From: Nereocystis luetkeana | Taxonomy: Eukaryota; Sar; Phaeophyceae; Laminariales; Laminariaceae | DNA: 64,000 bases | Direction: 5' to 3' | Assembly (NCBI GenBank): GCA_031213475.1 | Contig: JARUPZ010000017.1 | Span: forward strand, 3,778,849 to 3,842,848 | Part shown: positions 1 to 9,696 of the stretch, piece by piece | How the letters are laid out: the number at the start of each line of letters is the position of its first letter | How positions within the stretch are numbered: position 1 is the first letter of the stretch | Position numbers and translations under genes: made by a program | Notes under the pieces: model-generated | The model's database searches: none | Told to the model about the DNA's origin: nothing | The model's input: only the letters and a program-made list of their open reading frames with translations

Positions 1-922
1 ACGAATGGGAGAGGAGCGTCTGCCGAGGAGGGTGATGTTTGGGGAGATGGTTGGGGGTAAGGGTTACTCCGGAGGACAGGAGTGGGACTGGATGAGGTAC
101 CTTGAGGAGGACCTCAAGGAGTTCGGCATCAAGCTCGAAGGGTGGCGCGAGACAGCACAGAAAGCCGGCAGATGGTTCCAACGGGTCGAGGAAGGGGCGG
201 AGGCCTTCATGCGGAAATGGCATACAGATGAGAAGGAGGCATCGGCAGAACGGCATAGAATAGCTGCGACCACGACCACAGCCGTTGACGCCAACGCGAG
301 TGTGCAGAATGGCAGGGAAGAGGGGGGGGGCGAAAGGGAGACGAGGGGGAATGGCGGGGGGGGGGAGGGGAGGCGGTCTGCCCAACAGACTGAAGCCTGG
401 TTATGGCCATCATCATCATGATGCACTCCTTTCTTTGGGACCCAAGTAACTAGCATGGTGCCATCTGGGCAACTTTGCGTGTCTGTATGCTCCAGGGCCT
501 GCCTTTGGTATTTTCTTTCCCCCCCGCCCGTGATTATCGCTTTTTTGTCCCTTCTTTGTTTTCATTTTTCTTTCATTCCCGTTTGTACCTCTTTGTGCCT
601 TTGTTAGTATGGTCCGTTTTGCCTTTTTTTTACGTTTTGCTATCTGCGTCTGTTTTAGTTTTGTTTTTGTTTTTGTTTTGCTTAGCTTCATCTTCTTTTT
701 TTAGGTTTTTGTGTTCTATTAATAGTCTCCTTTTTGCTTCCCTGGTGTCCGCAGTGGTGGAGTGCGTATGCCTGTTTTTTTTTTTTTTTTTTTTTTTTTT
801 TGCCTCTGTTTTTACTTGAGGTATTTCTTCCACCACTCCAGAGTTATTGGAGCCTGTCCTGCGACCACGGACTGCATTGAATTGTGAGTTAATGTGAGAA
901 CAACAACAACAACAACAACAAC
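1..922 (+). mobile_element. LINE-type retrotransposon, 3' end (copy L1)
   Basis: This is the 3' end of a non-LTR retrotransposon cut by the window edge. Bases 5-421 are open and encode the C-terminal tail of the reverse transcriptase protein, with the landmarks GEERLP, GQEWDWMRYLEEDL and EAFMRKWH that recur in copies L3 and L4. A long T-rich 3' untranslated region follows, then a conserved block (about 820-895) ending in TGAGTTAATGTGAG and an (AAC)n tail at 897-922. The poly-T tract near 777-800 and the G-rich stretch near 325-372 are typical of the whole family here. Four other copies in the window share this 3' end. The element cannot be autonomous in this window because only the tail of its protein is present. 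Confidence 0.85.
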
Positions 923-1027
923 CTAACAGTTGATATTGTTATCATCAAACAATGTATTCAAACCAGTAATAACTCAAGTCTGCTCAATCAAAACGTCAAC
1001 TAACTACAGTAAATAATCATTTCTTTC

Positions 1028-1135
1028 ACGGGGGACCATAGTTAATAGGACATATATATATTGGTATACATAAACACTTATATATCTAAACATTTTTACG
1101 AGCAATATTTGGTCCTATTAACTATGGTCCCCCGT
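1028..1135. mobile_element. MITE family A, copy 1
   Basis: A short palindromic element of about 108 bp. It starts ACGGGGGACCATAGTTAATA and ends in the inverted complement CTATGGTCCCCCGT. The AT-rich middle carries the family words TGGTATACATAAA and CAATATTTGG. It has no open reading frame. The TA target duplication seen in other copies is not visible here, so the edges have decayed. Six more copies lie in the window. Confidence 0.85.
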
Positions 1136-1164
1136 AGTCCGTACTACTCGTACTACCAGGTATA

Positions 1165-1379
1165 TAGTTGTTGTTGTTGTTGTTGTTCTCACATTAACTC
1201 ACAATTCAATGCAGTCCGTGGTCGCAGGACAGGCTCCAATAACTCTGGAGTGGAAGAAATACCTCAAGTAAAAACAGAGGCAAAAAACAAAAAAACAAGC
1301 ATACGCACTCCACCACTGCGGACACCAGGGAAGCAAAAAGGAGACTATTAATAGCAGACAAAAACCTAAAAAAAAAAAA
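1165..1379 (-). mobile_element. LINE 3' end fragment (copy L2)
   Basis: A severely 5'-truncated minus-strand copy of the same LINE as L1. The (GTT)n tract at 1167-1187 is the complement of the (AAC)n tail. It is followed by CTCACATTAACTCACAAT and the conserved CTCCAATAACTCTGGAGTGG block, then the start of the T-rich 3' UTR read as A-rich. It codes for no protein. Confidence 0.85.
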
Positions 1380-2424
1380 TAGTGTCATACTTCCGTTCCC
1401 CTCGCTGCCTCGGCAAGGAATGCTGCGAGGCATGCCCTATCAGGCTAATAGCGAGTGGGGTAGGTCTTTCTGGCGGGTGTAAGGCCGGACTCACCCTCAA
1501 GGAGTGATACCTTCTCGCTGCTGCCTGTGGCCGCGACGCTCAGGCGGCAGTAGAGTTGGGTCGTACGTGGTGCGTCAGGCACGGAGACCTACGATTCGCG
1601 CGTCTTTTTAGGCAGCTGCGGCAGAGCAGCAATGCTCAATCGGGGGGTCCGTGCGCGGAGGCAGGCGCCACCACAGGCCACACTACGGCACAGTCTATTG
1701 CGCCGGTAGGAGGCTGGATTCGACGACGAGGGAGGAGGGAGACTGAGCGTCGACGTGCGGGGAAGAGACGGATTGACCTCCCCCTGCGCGAGAATTTTTA
1801 TTTCCCAGATCAGAACCGCAAGTGCGAGGAGCATTTTGTTTTTAAGGATGACGGAGAAAGGGAAACGACTGGAAGGGAATGGCAACGAGTGCACGCGGAA
1901 AGGAGCGGGTGGATTGGGCCAAGGCGATGATGCGGCCATGAAGAGCGGCAGGAAGACGGTGCAATAAACAAACTACAAAGACCAGTGACGACGTTAATAA
2001 CAAGCACCTGATACATACCTGGTACCTGGTATTTTCCAAGATGTTTCGAATGTTTTACTATTAATACCTTCATATTAAAGGCGTAAATGAATGTAAGTAC
2101 CTGTTTTTTACACCACTCCAAGTAACGTAGTCGTATGCGAATCAATACCTAAATTCACATGATGTAATCATCACAAGTTCCCCAACAGCCAAAAACTGTG
2201 GGATCCCAACCAGCCCCAGCGACGAATCTTCTGAATGAATTTGTGTGAGTGTCCGTTCTTCACCGTCTTGCTACCCGTCCACACCAGCGCAACCCGTGTC
2301 CGGGCCGATTCTTCAATCATCCTACATGGATGGAGAGATTCAACTTCCTCCGTGATCACAAAATGGCGCCACAGATATATGTACGTCACGAAACCACTCC
2401 ACAGAGACTCGTACTCAAATACAT
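1380..2424. other. Unassigned stretch between LINE L2 and SINE copy 1
   Basis: No gene is recognised here. A GC-rich part (about 1400-1940) contains overlapping open frames on both strands, the longest 1556-1930 (+, 124 codons), with arginine-rich composition and no motif I know. The remainder is AT-rich and contains the recurring word TACCTGGTA near 2017-2032. The GC-rich part could be the 5' region of a retroelement, but nothing shows this directly. Confidence 0.4.
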
Positions 2425-2591
2425 CGACGTCCCCGGTGGCTTATTTAGTAGGTGATCCGCGTGCCTACTAAGATCGCTTTCGTGGGTTCAAGTATCACCG
2501 AGTGCATACAATACATACATACTCGTAAGGACTTTTTCTCGCCTAAAGAAATGATTATTATTGCGGAAAGCGTCAAGAAAGCGTGAGTGAG

Positions 2592-2688
2592 TTAACCCCT
2601 TCAGTACTGGAGTCCCGTTTTGGGGGCAAACAAGTCTAACTCCAAGTAGTGTGTCCCCAAAACGAGACTGCGGTTCCAACAAGGTTAA
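2592..2688. mobile_element. MITE family B (TTAA type), copy 1
   Basis: This 97-bp element is bounded by TTAA on both sides. Its inverted ends pair TTAACCCCTTCAGTACTGGA with CGGTTCCAACAAGGTTAA, and the inner arms are GTTTTGGGGGCAAAC and GTGTCCCCAAAACG. The TTAA boundary and the CCC start are typical of piggyBac-derived MITEs. The other SINE copy lacks this insert. Confidence 0.75.
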
Positions 2689-2844
2689 CTATTATAATAT
2701 TCGATGAAACTCGGCGAGGAGGGGACATGCTAAGCCCGATATGCTCGACTAAAAAAAATAAAGGCACGCACCGTGGGGGAGAAGGGACGAGACCTGTGAC
2801 CACGGCTTGCCCAGAAGATCGCTGAGGGTAAAACCTCCTACGAG

Positions 2845-2941
2845 TTAACCCCTTTAGAACCCCAGTCCTGTTTTGGGGACAAACTACTTGAAATTTGACT
2901 GGTTTGTCCCCAAAACGGGACTGCGGTTCTAAAGGGGTTAA
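2845..2941. mobile_element. MITE family B (TTAA type), copy 2
   Basis: A near-perfect palindrome of 97 bp. The left end is TTAACCCCTTTAGAACCCCA and the right end is GCGGTTCTAAAGGGGTTAA, with GTTTTGGGGACAAAC and GTTTGTCCCCAAAAC inside. The second SINE copy reads CTACGAGTTAAGTTGGA at the same place, which is an empty site with a single TTAA. This identifies TTAA as the target duplication, as in piggyBac-type transposition. Confidence 0.85.
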
Positions 2942-2985
2942 GCTGGAAAGAAAGCGAAAGTGATGATAAAAAAAAGTTAAGCTGT

Positions 2986-3298
2986 AAAATAAGTAGGGTA
3001 GATAATGCAATGCCATGTATGTCATCATACCTTTTCCTTCGCTCCTTTTTCATTTCTCTTTTATTTTTTCCTTTTAATTTTCCTTTTCCCCTCTTCCTTT
3101 TTTTTCATCCTTGTTTTTCTCCTGTTTTCCCCTCTTTGCGTCTCTGTTTGTATCTTCCGTTTAACTTTTTTTGCTACGACGTATGTACCTGCGTTTTGCT
3201 TTTGCTTTTCATCGTCGTCCAATTCGCTGTTTGTCAACTAGTAGTTTATTTTTGCTTCCCTGGTGTTTCGGTACCGGAGTAAGTATATTTCTATTCTA
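2986..3298 (+). other. Diverged LINE 3'-UTR-like, T-rich stretch
   Basis: A strongly T-rich tract whose order of words (CTCTTTGCGTCTCTGTTTGTAT, then GCGTTTTGCTTTTGC, then TTTGCTTCCCTGGTGT) follows the 3' UTR of LINE copies L1 and L4. It lacks the conserved 3' terminal block and the (AAC)n tail because MITE A copy 2 and unrelated DNA follow. Open frames on the plus strand are Phe/Ser/Leu-rich composition artefacts. Confidence 0.5.
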
Positions 3299-3403
3299 TT
3301 ACGGGGGAACATAGTTAACAGGACCTATGGTATACATAAAAACCTATACGTTTAACCATTTTTACTAACAATATTTGGTCCTGTTAACTATGGCCCCCCG
3401 TAA
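3299..3403. mobile_element. MITE family A, copy 2
   Basis: A 105-bp element flanked by TA on both sides (3297-3298 and 3404-3405). The terminal inverted repeats start TTACGGGGGAACATAGTTAA and end in the complementary GTTAACTATGGCCCCCCGTAA. The TA duplication and the lack of coding capacity point to a Tc1/mariner-type MITE. Confidence 0.85.
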
Positions 3404-3770
3404 TAGGTATTTTCTCTGTTCCACACCGGGTACCCCTCGCGTAGCGTGCGAGCCTGCAATCTGCAAAACTCTGCGCACTCTCTTGGTTTCTTGCTTCCTC
3501 CTTGCTAGAATTGGGTTTTTCCGTCTGTTCTCTTTTCGATATTTGATTATTTCGACGTCGATTTCGATTTCTCAACGTCGAGCTGTTTTTTATCCTGTCT
3601 ACGTACGAACGTGTTTCTTTCTGGGTGGCGTGCGGTCTTCTCGGTTTCTGTGGCGACTTGCGCAGTGTACCCCATGCACCTGGTACGTAGGTACGCGGAC
3701 CTCACTTTTTTTGTCTGAGTTTGTTGGCTCAAGAATTATGGATTAATATTTCATATGTAGACCTCTTCTC
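3404..3770. other. Unassigned stretch
   Basis: No repeat or gene is recognised. An open frame at 3375-3746 (+) overlaps the MITE and has no recognisable motif. Confidence 0.4.
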
Positions 3771-4324
3771 GTGATGGAGTAGCATATCTATCGTAAAGGA
3801 ACGTACATTTACTGTTGCGAATCTTATACGGATCAAGCGTAGCGTTTTTGGAGCATGCCCGTTTGCGAATCTTATACAGTTTCGCGTATCGTTTTGGGAA
3901 CATACCCGTATGCGATTCTTTTATGATTACACGTACGTAGCGCTTTAAAAATCTTCTGTATGGGAATACTCGTATCTGCATACCAGGCTAGGTTTGGTTG
4001 ACATCTGGGCTGAGCCGTGTTCCTGGCAAAGCCCCCCCTACTGCTCACTCGAGTTCTCCCCCTTTCTCTTAATTCACTTGAGGAGCAATAATAAGAAGTT
4101 TGTGAACTACAAGCAGCGTGCTCTACCCAGCACCGACATCCCTGTGCCCCTTACCAGCTATATCTCTCGGCACCCATCTTCACATTTGACATCGTCCAGG
4201 TCACGGGTTCGAACCTCACTTCGAACGTTTCTTTTACAGAAACGCTTGCGCGTGCACACCTAAAAAACACATCTCCCTGGTTCCCCAGGTAATGAAACGA
4301 AAGGGGGTAGGTCAGCGTACGGAC
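3771..4324 (+). repeat. Dispersed repeat R1, copy 1 (left part)
   Basis: The first of three copies of a repeat starting GTGATGGAGTAGCATATCTA. Its first 200 bp hold three or four imperfect units of about 47 bp built on TGCGAATCTTATACGG and CGTTTTGGGAACATACCCGT. It continues through GGTTGACATCTGGGCTGAGC and TGTGAACTACAAGCAGCGTG. The last part (about 4183-4324) matches 37025-37171. LINE L3 is inserted at 4325 and R1 resumes at 6166. The repeat codes for nothing recognised. Confidence 0.8.
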
Positions 4325-4325
4325 G

Positions 4326-4357
<32 letters not shown>

Positions 4358-6165
4358 CTCACATTAACTCACAATATAATGCAGTCCGTGGCCACAGGGC
4401 AGGCTCCAATAACTCTGGAGTGGAAGAAATACCTAGGTAGTAAAACAGTGGCAGAAACAAAAACAAGCCTACGCACTCCACCACTGCAAACACCAGGGAA
4501 GCAAAAAGGAGACGATTAATAGCAGACAAAAACCTAAAAAAGAAGATGAAGCGAAGCAAAAACAAAACAAAACAAAAACAGACGCAGGTAGCAAAACGCA
4601 AAAAGGGCAAAAAAGGCAAAACGGACCATACAAACAGAGACACAAAGAGGTACAAACGGGAATGAAAGATAGATGAAAAAAAAGAAGGGACAAAAAGCGA
4701 TAATAACGGGCGGGGGGGAAAGAAAATACGAAAGGCAGGCACTGTACCATACAGACTCGCAAAGTTGCCCAGATGGCACCATGCTAGTTACTTGGGTCCC
4801 AAAGAAGGGAGTGCATCATGACAATGATGGCCATAGCCAGGATTCAGTCTGCTGGGCAGACCGCCTCCTCCCCCTCCCCCCCCCACTCCCCCTCGTCCCC
4901 CTTTCGCCCCCCCCCTCTTCCCTGCCATTCTGCGCACTCGCGTTGGCGTCAACGGCTGTGGTCGTGGTTGCAGCTATCCTATGCTGTTCTGCCAATCAAT
5001 GCCTCCTTCTCATCTGGATGCCATTTCCGCATGAAGGCCTCCACCCCTTCCTCGACCCGTCGGAACCATCTGCCGGGGTTCTGTACTGCCTCGCGCCACT
5101 CTTCGAGCTTGGTGCCGAACTCCTCGAGGTCTTCCTCAAGGTACCTCATCCAGTCCCACTCCTGTCCTTCGGAGTAACCCTTACCCCTAACCATCTCCCC
5201 AAACATCACCCTCTTCGGCAGACGCTCCTCTCCCATGCGTGTCACAAAGCCCGCAAACAAGAGCCTACGTCTGCGTACCGTCGTCTCAACGCTTTCAGAG
5301 TTTGTCCTGAGAAGCGCGCTAGCATAGGATAGAATGTGGTCTTCGCGCTTTCGTTTTCGCCACCCGATGCATCGGAGGAGCATCTTGTGGTGGACCTCCC
5401 GTAGCCTACCGTAATCAGTCTTGCTCGGGCTCCAAGTAACGCAACCGTAGAGCAACGTTTCGATCACCTCGGCTCTCAGCTTTCGCACCTTCAGGCGTAG
5501 GCGCACACCCGGGCGGTCATAGATTTCTATCGTATACCGTCCGAAGCATGCCCATGCCCTCTGGAGTCGACGTGTTACCTCGACACTTCTGCCCGTCCAA
5601 TCTGCGCTTATAGCCCCGCCCATATACACACACTCGGTCGTTAGTTTGTACACTTGGCCGGCTGCGGTGACGGTGAACGGCACGTTCCCCCCATCTTTCG
5701 TTTGCAGACACATTATCTCCGTCTTGGCCTCCGAGGCCGTCAGGCCGAAGGCGGCACATGCTGACACGATCACCGTCATCATCCTCTCCAGGTCGTTGGG
5801 GGATCTCGATACTATGCCCGCATCGTCAGCATAGAGCATAGCCCACAGTGTCTGGGCCTCTTTATCATTCCCCTGTCCTTCTTTTTCTTCTTCTCCTGCT
5901 TTTGTTGGAGTTGCACCAAGCTGCCCGTGATGGCTTTATCAGCAGCGAAACGTTTCTCCACCACATGCAGCACCGCTGTAAAAAACATGTTGAACAACAA
6001 TGGCGCGAGCACACACCCTTGCCGTAGGCCGTGCTTCACGTCAAATATATCTGAGCACTCGCCGTCATCCAGCCGCACGCATGCTCGCATGCCGTCGTGG
6101 AATTGGCGGAAAAGGGTCAGCATTCTAGGCGGCACGCCAAAACGAGCCAAGACAGCCCGCAAGTA
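4325..6165 (-). mobile_element. LINE retrotransposon, 5'-truncated (copy L3), with reverse transcriptase remnant
   Basis: The longest LINE copy. Read on the minus strand it starts inside the reverse transcriptase at 6165, and ends in the T-rich 3' UTR, the conserved terminal block and an (AAC)n tail (complement at 4325-4358). It splits R1: the sequence on both sides is contiguous at 37025-37305, which serves as the empty site. The 5' truncation, the simple-repeat tail and insertion into a repeat are all typical of target-primed reverse transcription. Confidence 0.9.
4979..6162 (-). pseudogene. Non-LTR reverse transcriptase fragment (of LINE L3)
   Basis: Two overlapping minus-strand open segments form one reverse transcriptase fragment. 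The first (6162-5812) carries the palm motif [17 protein letters not shown]. The second (5839-4979) carries the catalytic [11 protein letters not shown] box, the ASEAKTEIM motif and, further on, LLYGCVTWSPSKTD with a basic GWRKRKREDH stretch. The two lie in different frames, so a one-base shift near 5840-5870 breaks the protein just before the YADD box. The endonuclease and N-terminal palm parts are missing. The tail (GQEWDWMRYLEEDL onward) is shared with L1 and L4. The enzyme would copy element RNA at a nicked target; this copy is dead. Confidence 0.88.
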
Positions 6166-6308
6166 TACGGTTCCGACGCCCCAAAGATCCCGCCGTTTAG
6201 AGGGGGGGGGAGTGCTATAAGGATTACCTTGGGCTGGGTAACCGATCGGTATTTTACCCCTATAGCTAAGTAGGTAACACCTTCACACTCTATCGTGCAG
6301 ATTAAAAG
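6166..6308 (+). repeat. Dispersed repeat R1, right part displaced by LINE L3
   Basis: This matches 37171-37305: TATACGG, CCGACGCCC, CCCGCCGTT, a G run, then GCTGGGTA, CGATCG and ACACCTTCACACT. It is the continuation of R1 from 4324, now separated by the L3 insertion. On its right side the opposite-strand LINE copy L4 begins. Confidence 0.75.
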
Positions 6309-6583
6309 CCTTGGACGGGCAGAAGTGTCGAGGTAACACGTCGACTCCAGAGGGCATGGGCATGCTTCGGACGGTATAAGATGGAAATCTATGACCACCC
6401 GGGTGTGCGCCTACGCCTGAAGGTGCGAATACTGAGAGCCGAGGTGATTGAAACGTTGCTCTACGGTTGCGTCACTTGGAGCCCGAGCAAGACTGATAAA
6501 GGTAGGCTACTAGAGGTCCACCACAAGATGCTCCTCCGATCCATCGGCTGGCGAAAACGAAAGCGCGAAGACCACATTATTTT

Positions 6584-6935
6584 TCTTTCCTTTTTTCTCA
6601 TCCCATTTATTAACTTCGCACAGCTTCTTCTCTCTCTCCTTCCAACTTTTAACTCAGATCCGGGGTCACATAGTAGGCTCTTCTACCCCCTCCCCGCTAC
6701 GGTACGTGCCTTCCTTTTGATCGCGAGAAGATTTCAGCCTTTTCTTCCCTCGTCGACTGGCATCGAATTGTGCCTACCCACGCTGCAAGGCGCTCTCAAC
6801 AATTCAATCCTTATTCTATTTATTTTTGCACAAAAGTTCAAATGTCCGACCCACCTGAGGCTCGAAACCTGGACTCAAACACAAGTAGAATTCGAGGCAA
6901 ACCACTTGAACCACCGGGGCGATCGGCTTCTATCC
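6584..6935 (+). repeat. Dispersed repeat R3 inserted in LINE L4
   Basis: This insert breaks the LINE between CGCGAAGACCACATT and CTATGCTAGCGCGCTTC, which are adjacent in L3. Its core AACTCAGATCCGGGGTCACA, followed by a C-rich stretch and a GAATTGTG word, is also found on the minus strand at about 37690-37875 and, more diverged, at 30237-30440. No terminal repeats or coding capacity are clear. The right junction has an extra CTAT relative to uninterrupted LINE sequence. Confidence 0.65.
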
Positions 6936-7846
6936 TATCTATGCTAGCGCGCTTCTCAGGACAAACTCTGAGAGCGTTGAGACGACGGTACACAGACGTA
7001 GGCTCTTGTTTGCGGGCTTTGTGACTCGCATGGGAGAGGAGCGTCTGCCGAAGAGGGTGATGTTTTGGGAGATGGTTGGGGGTAAGGGTTACTCCGGAGG
7101 ACAGGAGTGGGACTGGATGAGGTACCTTGAGGAGGACCTCAAGGAGTTCGGCATCAAGCTCGAAGGGCGGCGCGAGGCAGCACAGAACCCCGGCAGATGG
7201 TTCCGACGGGTCGAGGAAGGGGTGGAGGCCTTCATGCGGAAATGGCATACAGATGAGAAGGAGGCATCGGCAGAACGGCATAGGATAACTGCAACCACGA
7301 CCACAACCGTTGACGCCAACGCGAGTGCGCAGAATGGCAGGGAAGAGGGGGGGGGCAAAAGGGGGAATGAGCGGGGGGGGGGGGGGGTAGTGGGGCGGGA
7401 GGGGGGGGTGAGGTGGGGGGGGGGGAGGTCTGCTCAAGAGACTGAAGCCTGGGTATGTCCATCATCGTCATGATGCACTCCCTTCTTTGGGACCCAAGTA
7501 ACTAGCATGGTGCCACCTGGTCAACTTTGCGAGTCTGTATGGTACAGTGCCTGCCTTTCGTATTTTTTTTCCCCCCCGCCCGTGTTTGTCCCTTTTTGTC
7601 CCTTCTTTTTTTTATCTTTCTTCCATTACCGTTTGTATCTCTTTGTGTCTCTGTTTGTATGATCCGTTTTTCGTTTTTGCGTTTTGCTATCTGCTTTTTG
7701 TTTTTGCTTTGTTTTGATTTTTGCTTCGCTTCATCTTCTTTTTTAGGTTTTTGTCAGCTATTAATCGTCTCCTTTTTGCTTCCCTGGTGTCCTTAGTGGT
7801 AGACTGCGTATGCTTGTTTTTGTTTTTGCCTCTGTTTTACTGCCTA

Positions 7847-7951
7847 TTAAGGGGGGCCATAGTTAACAGGACCAAATATTGTTAGTAAAAATGGTTAAAC
7901 ATATAGGTTTTTATGTGTACCATAGGTCCTGTTAACTATGGTCCCCCGTAA
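7847..7951. mobile_element. MITE family A, copy 3, inserted in LINE L4
   Basis: A 105-bp element flanked by TA (7845-7846 and 7952-7953). The uninterrupted LINE L3 has CCTAGGTATTTC at this place, so the insertion duplicated the single TA. It lies in the opposite internal orientation to copies 1 and 2. This is the clearest evidence for the TA target duplication and for the element being younger than the LINE copy. Confidence 0.92.
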
Positions 7952-8062
7952 TAGGTATTTCTTCCACTCTAGAGTTATTGGAGCCTGTCCTGCGACCACG
8001 GACTGCATTGTGTTGTGGCGATGAGTTAATGTGAGAACAACAACAACAAAAACAACAACAAC

Positions 8063-8523
8063 CTCGGAAACTATGGTACCAACGACCACTCCGTCATACG
8101 TCCAGTACTTGTTCCCCCTTCTAACTCTTACGGGAAACCTTCCTACGTTTAATGGATCAGGCTAGCCCGAACTCTGATGGCCCCGCTGCAATCTCTGCGA
8201 GGCTATCTACCACTCACAACCAACACCAAAGCAATCACACCGACTTGTTGCAACCTGATTCCCCCCTCTTGAACGACAGGGTGAGCGGGCGGGTGGGAAA
8301 AAGTCGATCAATTGTCTGGGCGCGGTACTTACGAGATTTGCTACGAGCTCTCGTTGTTGCCGCCGATGCCGTCTGTACCCAAGCAGCTAGCTCTAGAGTG
8401 ACTAGACGCTTTCGGCTGTCGTCTGATCTCGCCTCATCTCACGATTCTGCAAGCTTCTTATATTTCCAGAACGCCTCCACAAACTCCGCCTCCCTACGGG
8501 AAGTTACATTTGTAGATAGGAGA
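8063..8523. other. Unassigned stretch with an open frame
   Basis: An open frame runs on the plus strand from 8152 to 8544 (130 codons, starting MDQASPNSDG). It is rich in Ser, Ala and Arg and shows no motif I recognise. It ends inside a LINE fragment, so the frame is unlikely to be a native gene. Confidence 0.35.
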
Positions 8524-8596
8524 TTTCATGCGGAAATGGCGTAAGGATGAGAAGGAGGCATCGGCAGAACGGCACAGGATGGCTGCAACCACGACT
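8524..8596 (+). mobile_element. LINE fragment (protein-tail region)
   Basis: A 73-bp piece of the LINE C-terminal coding region, with TTCATGCGGAAATGG and GAGGCATCGGCAGAACGGCA as in L1 and L4. It runs directly into R1 copy 2 at 8597. Confidence 0.8.
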
Positions 8597-9015
8597 GTGA
8601 TGGAGTAGCATATCTATCGTATAGGAACGTACATTTACCGTTTGCGAATCTTATACGGATCAAGCGTAGCGTTTTGGGAACATACCCGTTGGCGAATCTT
8701 ATACGGCTTCGCATAGCGTTTTGGGAACATACCCGTAAGCGATTCTTGCATGACTACACGTACGTAGCGGTTTGGGAATCTTCTGTATGGGAATACTCGT
8801 ATCTGAATACCAGGCTAGTTTTGGTTGACATCTGGGCTGAGCCGTGTTCCTGGCAAAGCCCCCCCTACTACTGCTCACTCGAGTCCTCCCCCTGTCTCTC
8901 AATTCACTTGAGGAGCAATAATAAGAAGTTTGTGAACTACAAGCAGCGTGCTCTACCCAGCACCGACATCCCTGTGCCCCTTACCAGCTTATATATCCGG
9001 CACCATCTTCACATT
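8597..9015 (+). repeat. Dispersed repeat R1, copy 2
   Basis: Same start (GTGATGGAGTAGCATATCTA) and internal order as copy 1, including the 47-bp subrepeats and the ACAAGCAGCGTGCTC segment. Similarity fades after CTTCACATTTGGCG, near 9015. Confidence 0.82.
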
Positions 9016-9144
9016 TGGCGACGTCAGCAAGACTGGTCACCGCTGAGCTAGACGCACCTGCTTCAAACAGGCTTCTTTTACCTTGTTATCCCGTGAGCAT
9101 CATCATGAAAGGCTTTCGACGTTTGAGTTCCGAGCCAATTTTGT

Positions 9145-9221
9145 TTTTACTGTAGTATTCTGGCTCTCTACCATGGATCATTTAATGTAAGTATTGGAAT
9201 GGATGAGGCCTCCTGCGCCGG
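9145..9221 (-). repeat. Split direct repeat, B2 unit
   Basis: This 77-bp unit is repeated at 9512-9588 with few differences. It starts TTTTACTGTAGTATTCTGGC and ends GCCTCCTGCGCCGG on the plus strand. It forms the outer right end of the element as read on the minus strand. Confidence 0.88.
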
Positions 9222-9392
9222 GCAGGAGGTCCCGTCCGGTATTTCCCCCCGCGCTGAGTAAAGTGGCGAATCACAAAACTCTGCGCGGGGTTAATACCTG
9301 TAAATGATCTGGGTATACAAGCCCCAAGAATACTCACCCTACTGCCGGGTGGGTGGGATGGTCTCAAGAAATGGCGCGACCAACTCTACTCC

Positions 9393-9517
9393 CGAGGTTT
9401 CGGGAGCGAAAGGAAGAAGTGACCTCGCTTCGATACGAATTCCGAGACATTTCGATATAATCAATGGTTCCATTATTTGCGCCAAATATGAGCCCATGGA
9501 TTGGATCTCCATTTTAC
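9393..9517 (-). repeat. Split direct repeat, A2 unit
   Basis: This 125-bp unit matches 16810-16934 in the same orientation. It starts CGAGGTTTCGGGAGCGAAAG and ends GATCTCCATTTTAC. It overlaps the B1 unit by the six bases TTTTAC, the likely recombination junction. Confidence 0.9.
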
Positions 9518-9588
9518 TGTAGTATTCTGGCTCTCTACCGTGGATCATTTAATGTAAGTATTGGATTGGATGAGGCCTCCTGCGCCGG
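9512..9588 (-). repeat. Split direct repeat, B1 unit
   Basis: Internal copy of the B unit, directly joined to A2. The recombinase frame ends about 110 bp away at 9697. Confidence 0.88.
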
Positions 9589-9696
9589 CCTGTGGTCCCG
9601 CCCATACTTCGTTAGGCCTCCTTTTCAGATTGCCTTTGTTTTGTTGATCGCTGGTCCGGAGCAGAACTGTCTCACCCAAACTTATATCACCTGAAC

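Larger units (their letters stand above)
2425..2985 (+). mobile_element. tRNA-derived SINE-like repeat, copy 1, with two nested MITEs
   Basis: The segment 2431-2502 resembles a tRNA: a CCCCGGT start, a D-arm-like GGTGGCTTATTTAGTAGG, and a T-arm-like GTGGGTTCAAG close to a pol III B box. The acceptor stem pairs only in part and no intact anticodon arm is evident, so this is a tRNA-like SINE head and not a tRNA gene. The rest runs through ACTCGTAAGG, CTGTGACCACGGCTT and CTCCTACGAGTTAA to an A-rich end. A second copy starts at 63615. Copy 1 is about 190 bp longer because two TTAA-flanked MITEs (2592-2688 and 2845-2941) sit inside it. Confidence 0.7.
6309..8062 (+). mobile_element. LINE retrotransposon, 5'-truncated (copy L4), with two nested insertions
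   Basis: A plus-strand LINE copy, head to head with L3. It starts at GGACGGGCAGAAGTGTCGAG. It reads MEIYDHPGVRLRLKVR through LLYGCVTWSPSKTD up to KREDHI at about 6583. It is then interrupted by a 350-bp insert (repeat R3) and resumes near 6936. The C-terminal protein tail is open at 7006-7473 but ends in a G-rich slippage-prone tract (about 7368-7428). The T-rich UTR follows, with MITE A copy 3 inside it at 7847-7951, and then the conserved terminal block and the (AAC)n tail (about 8035-8062). Confidence 0.88.
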
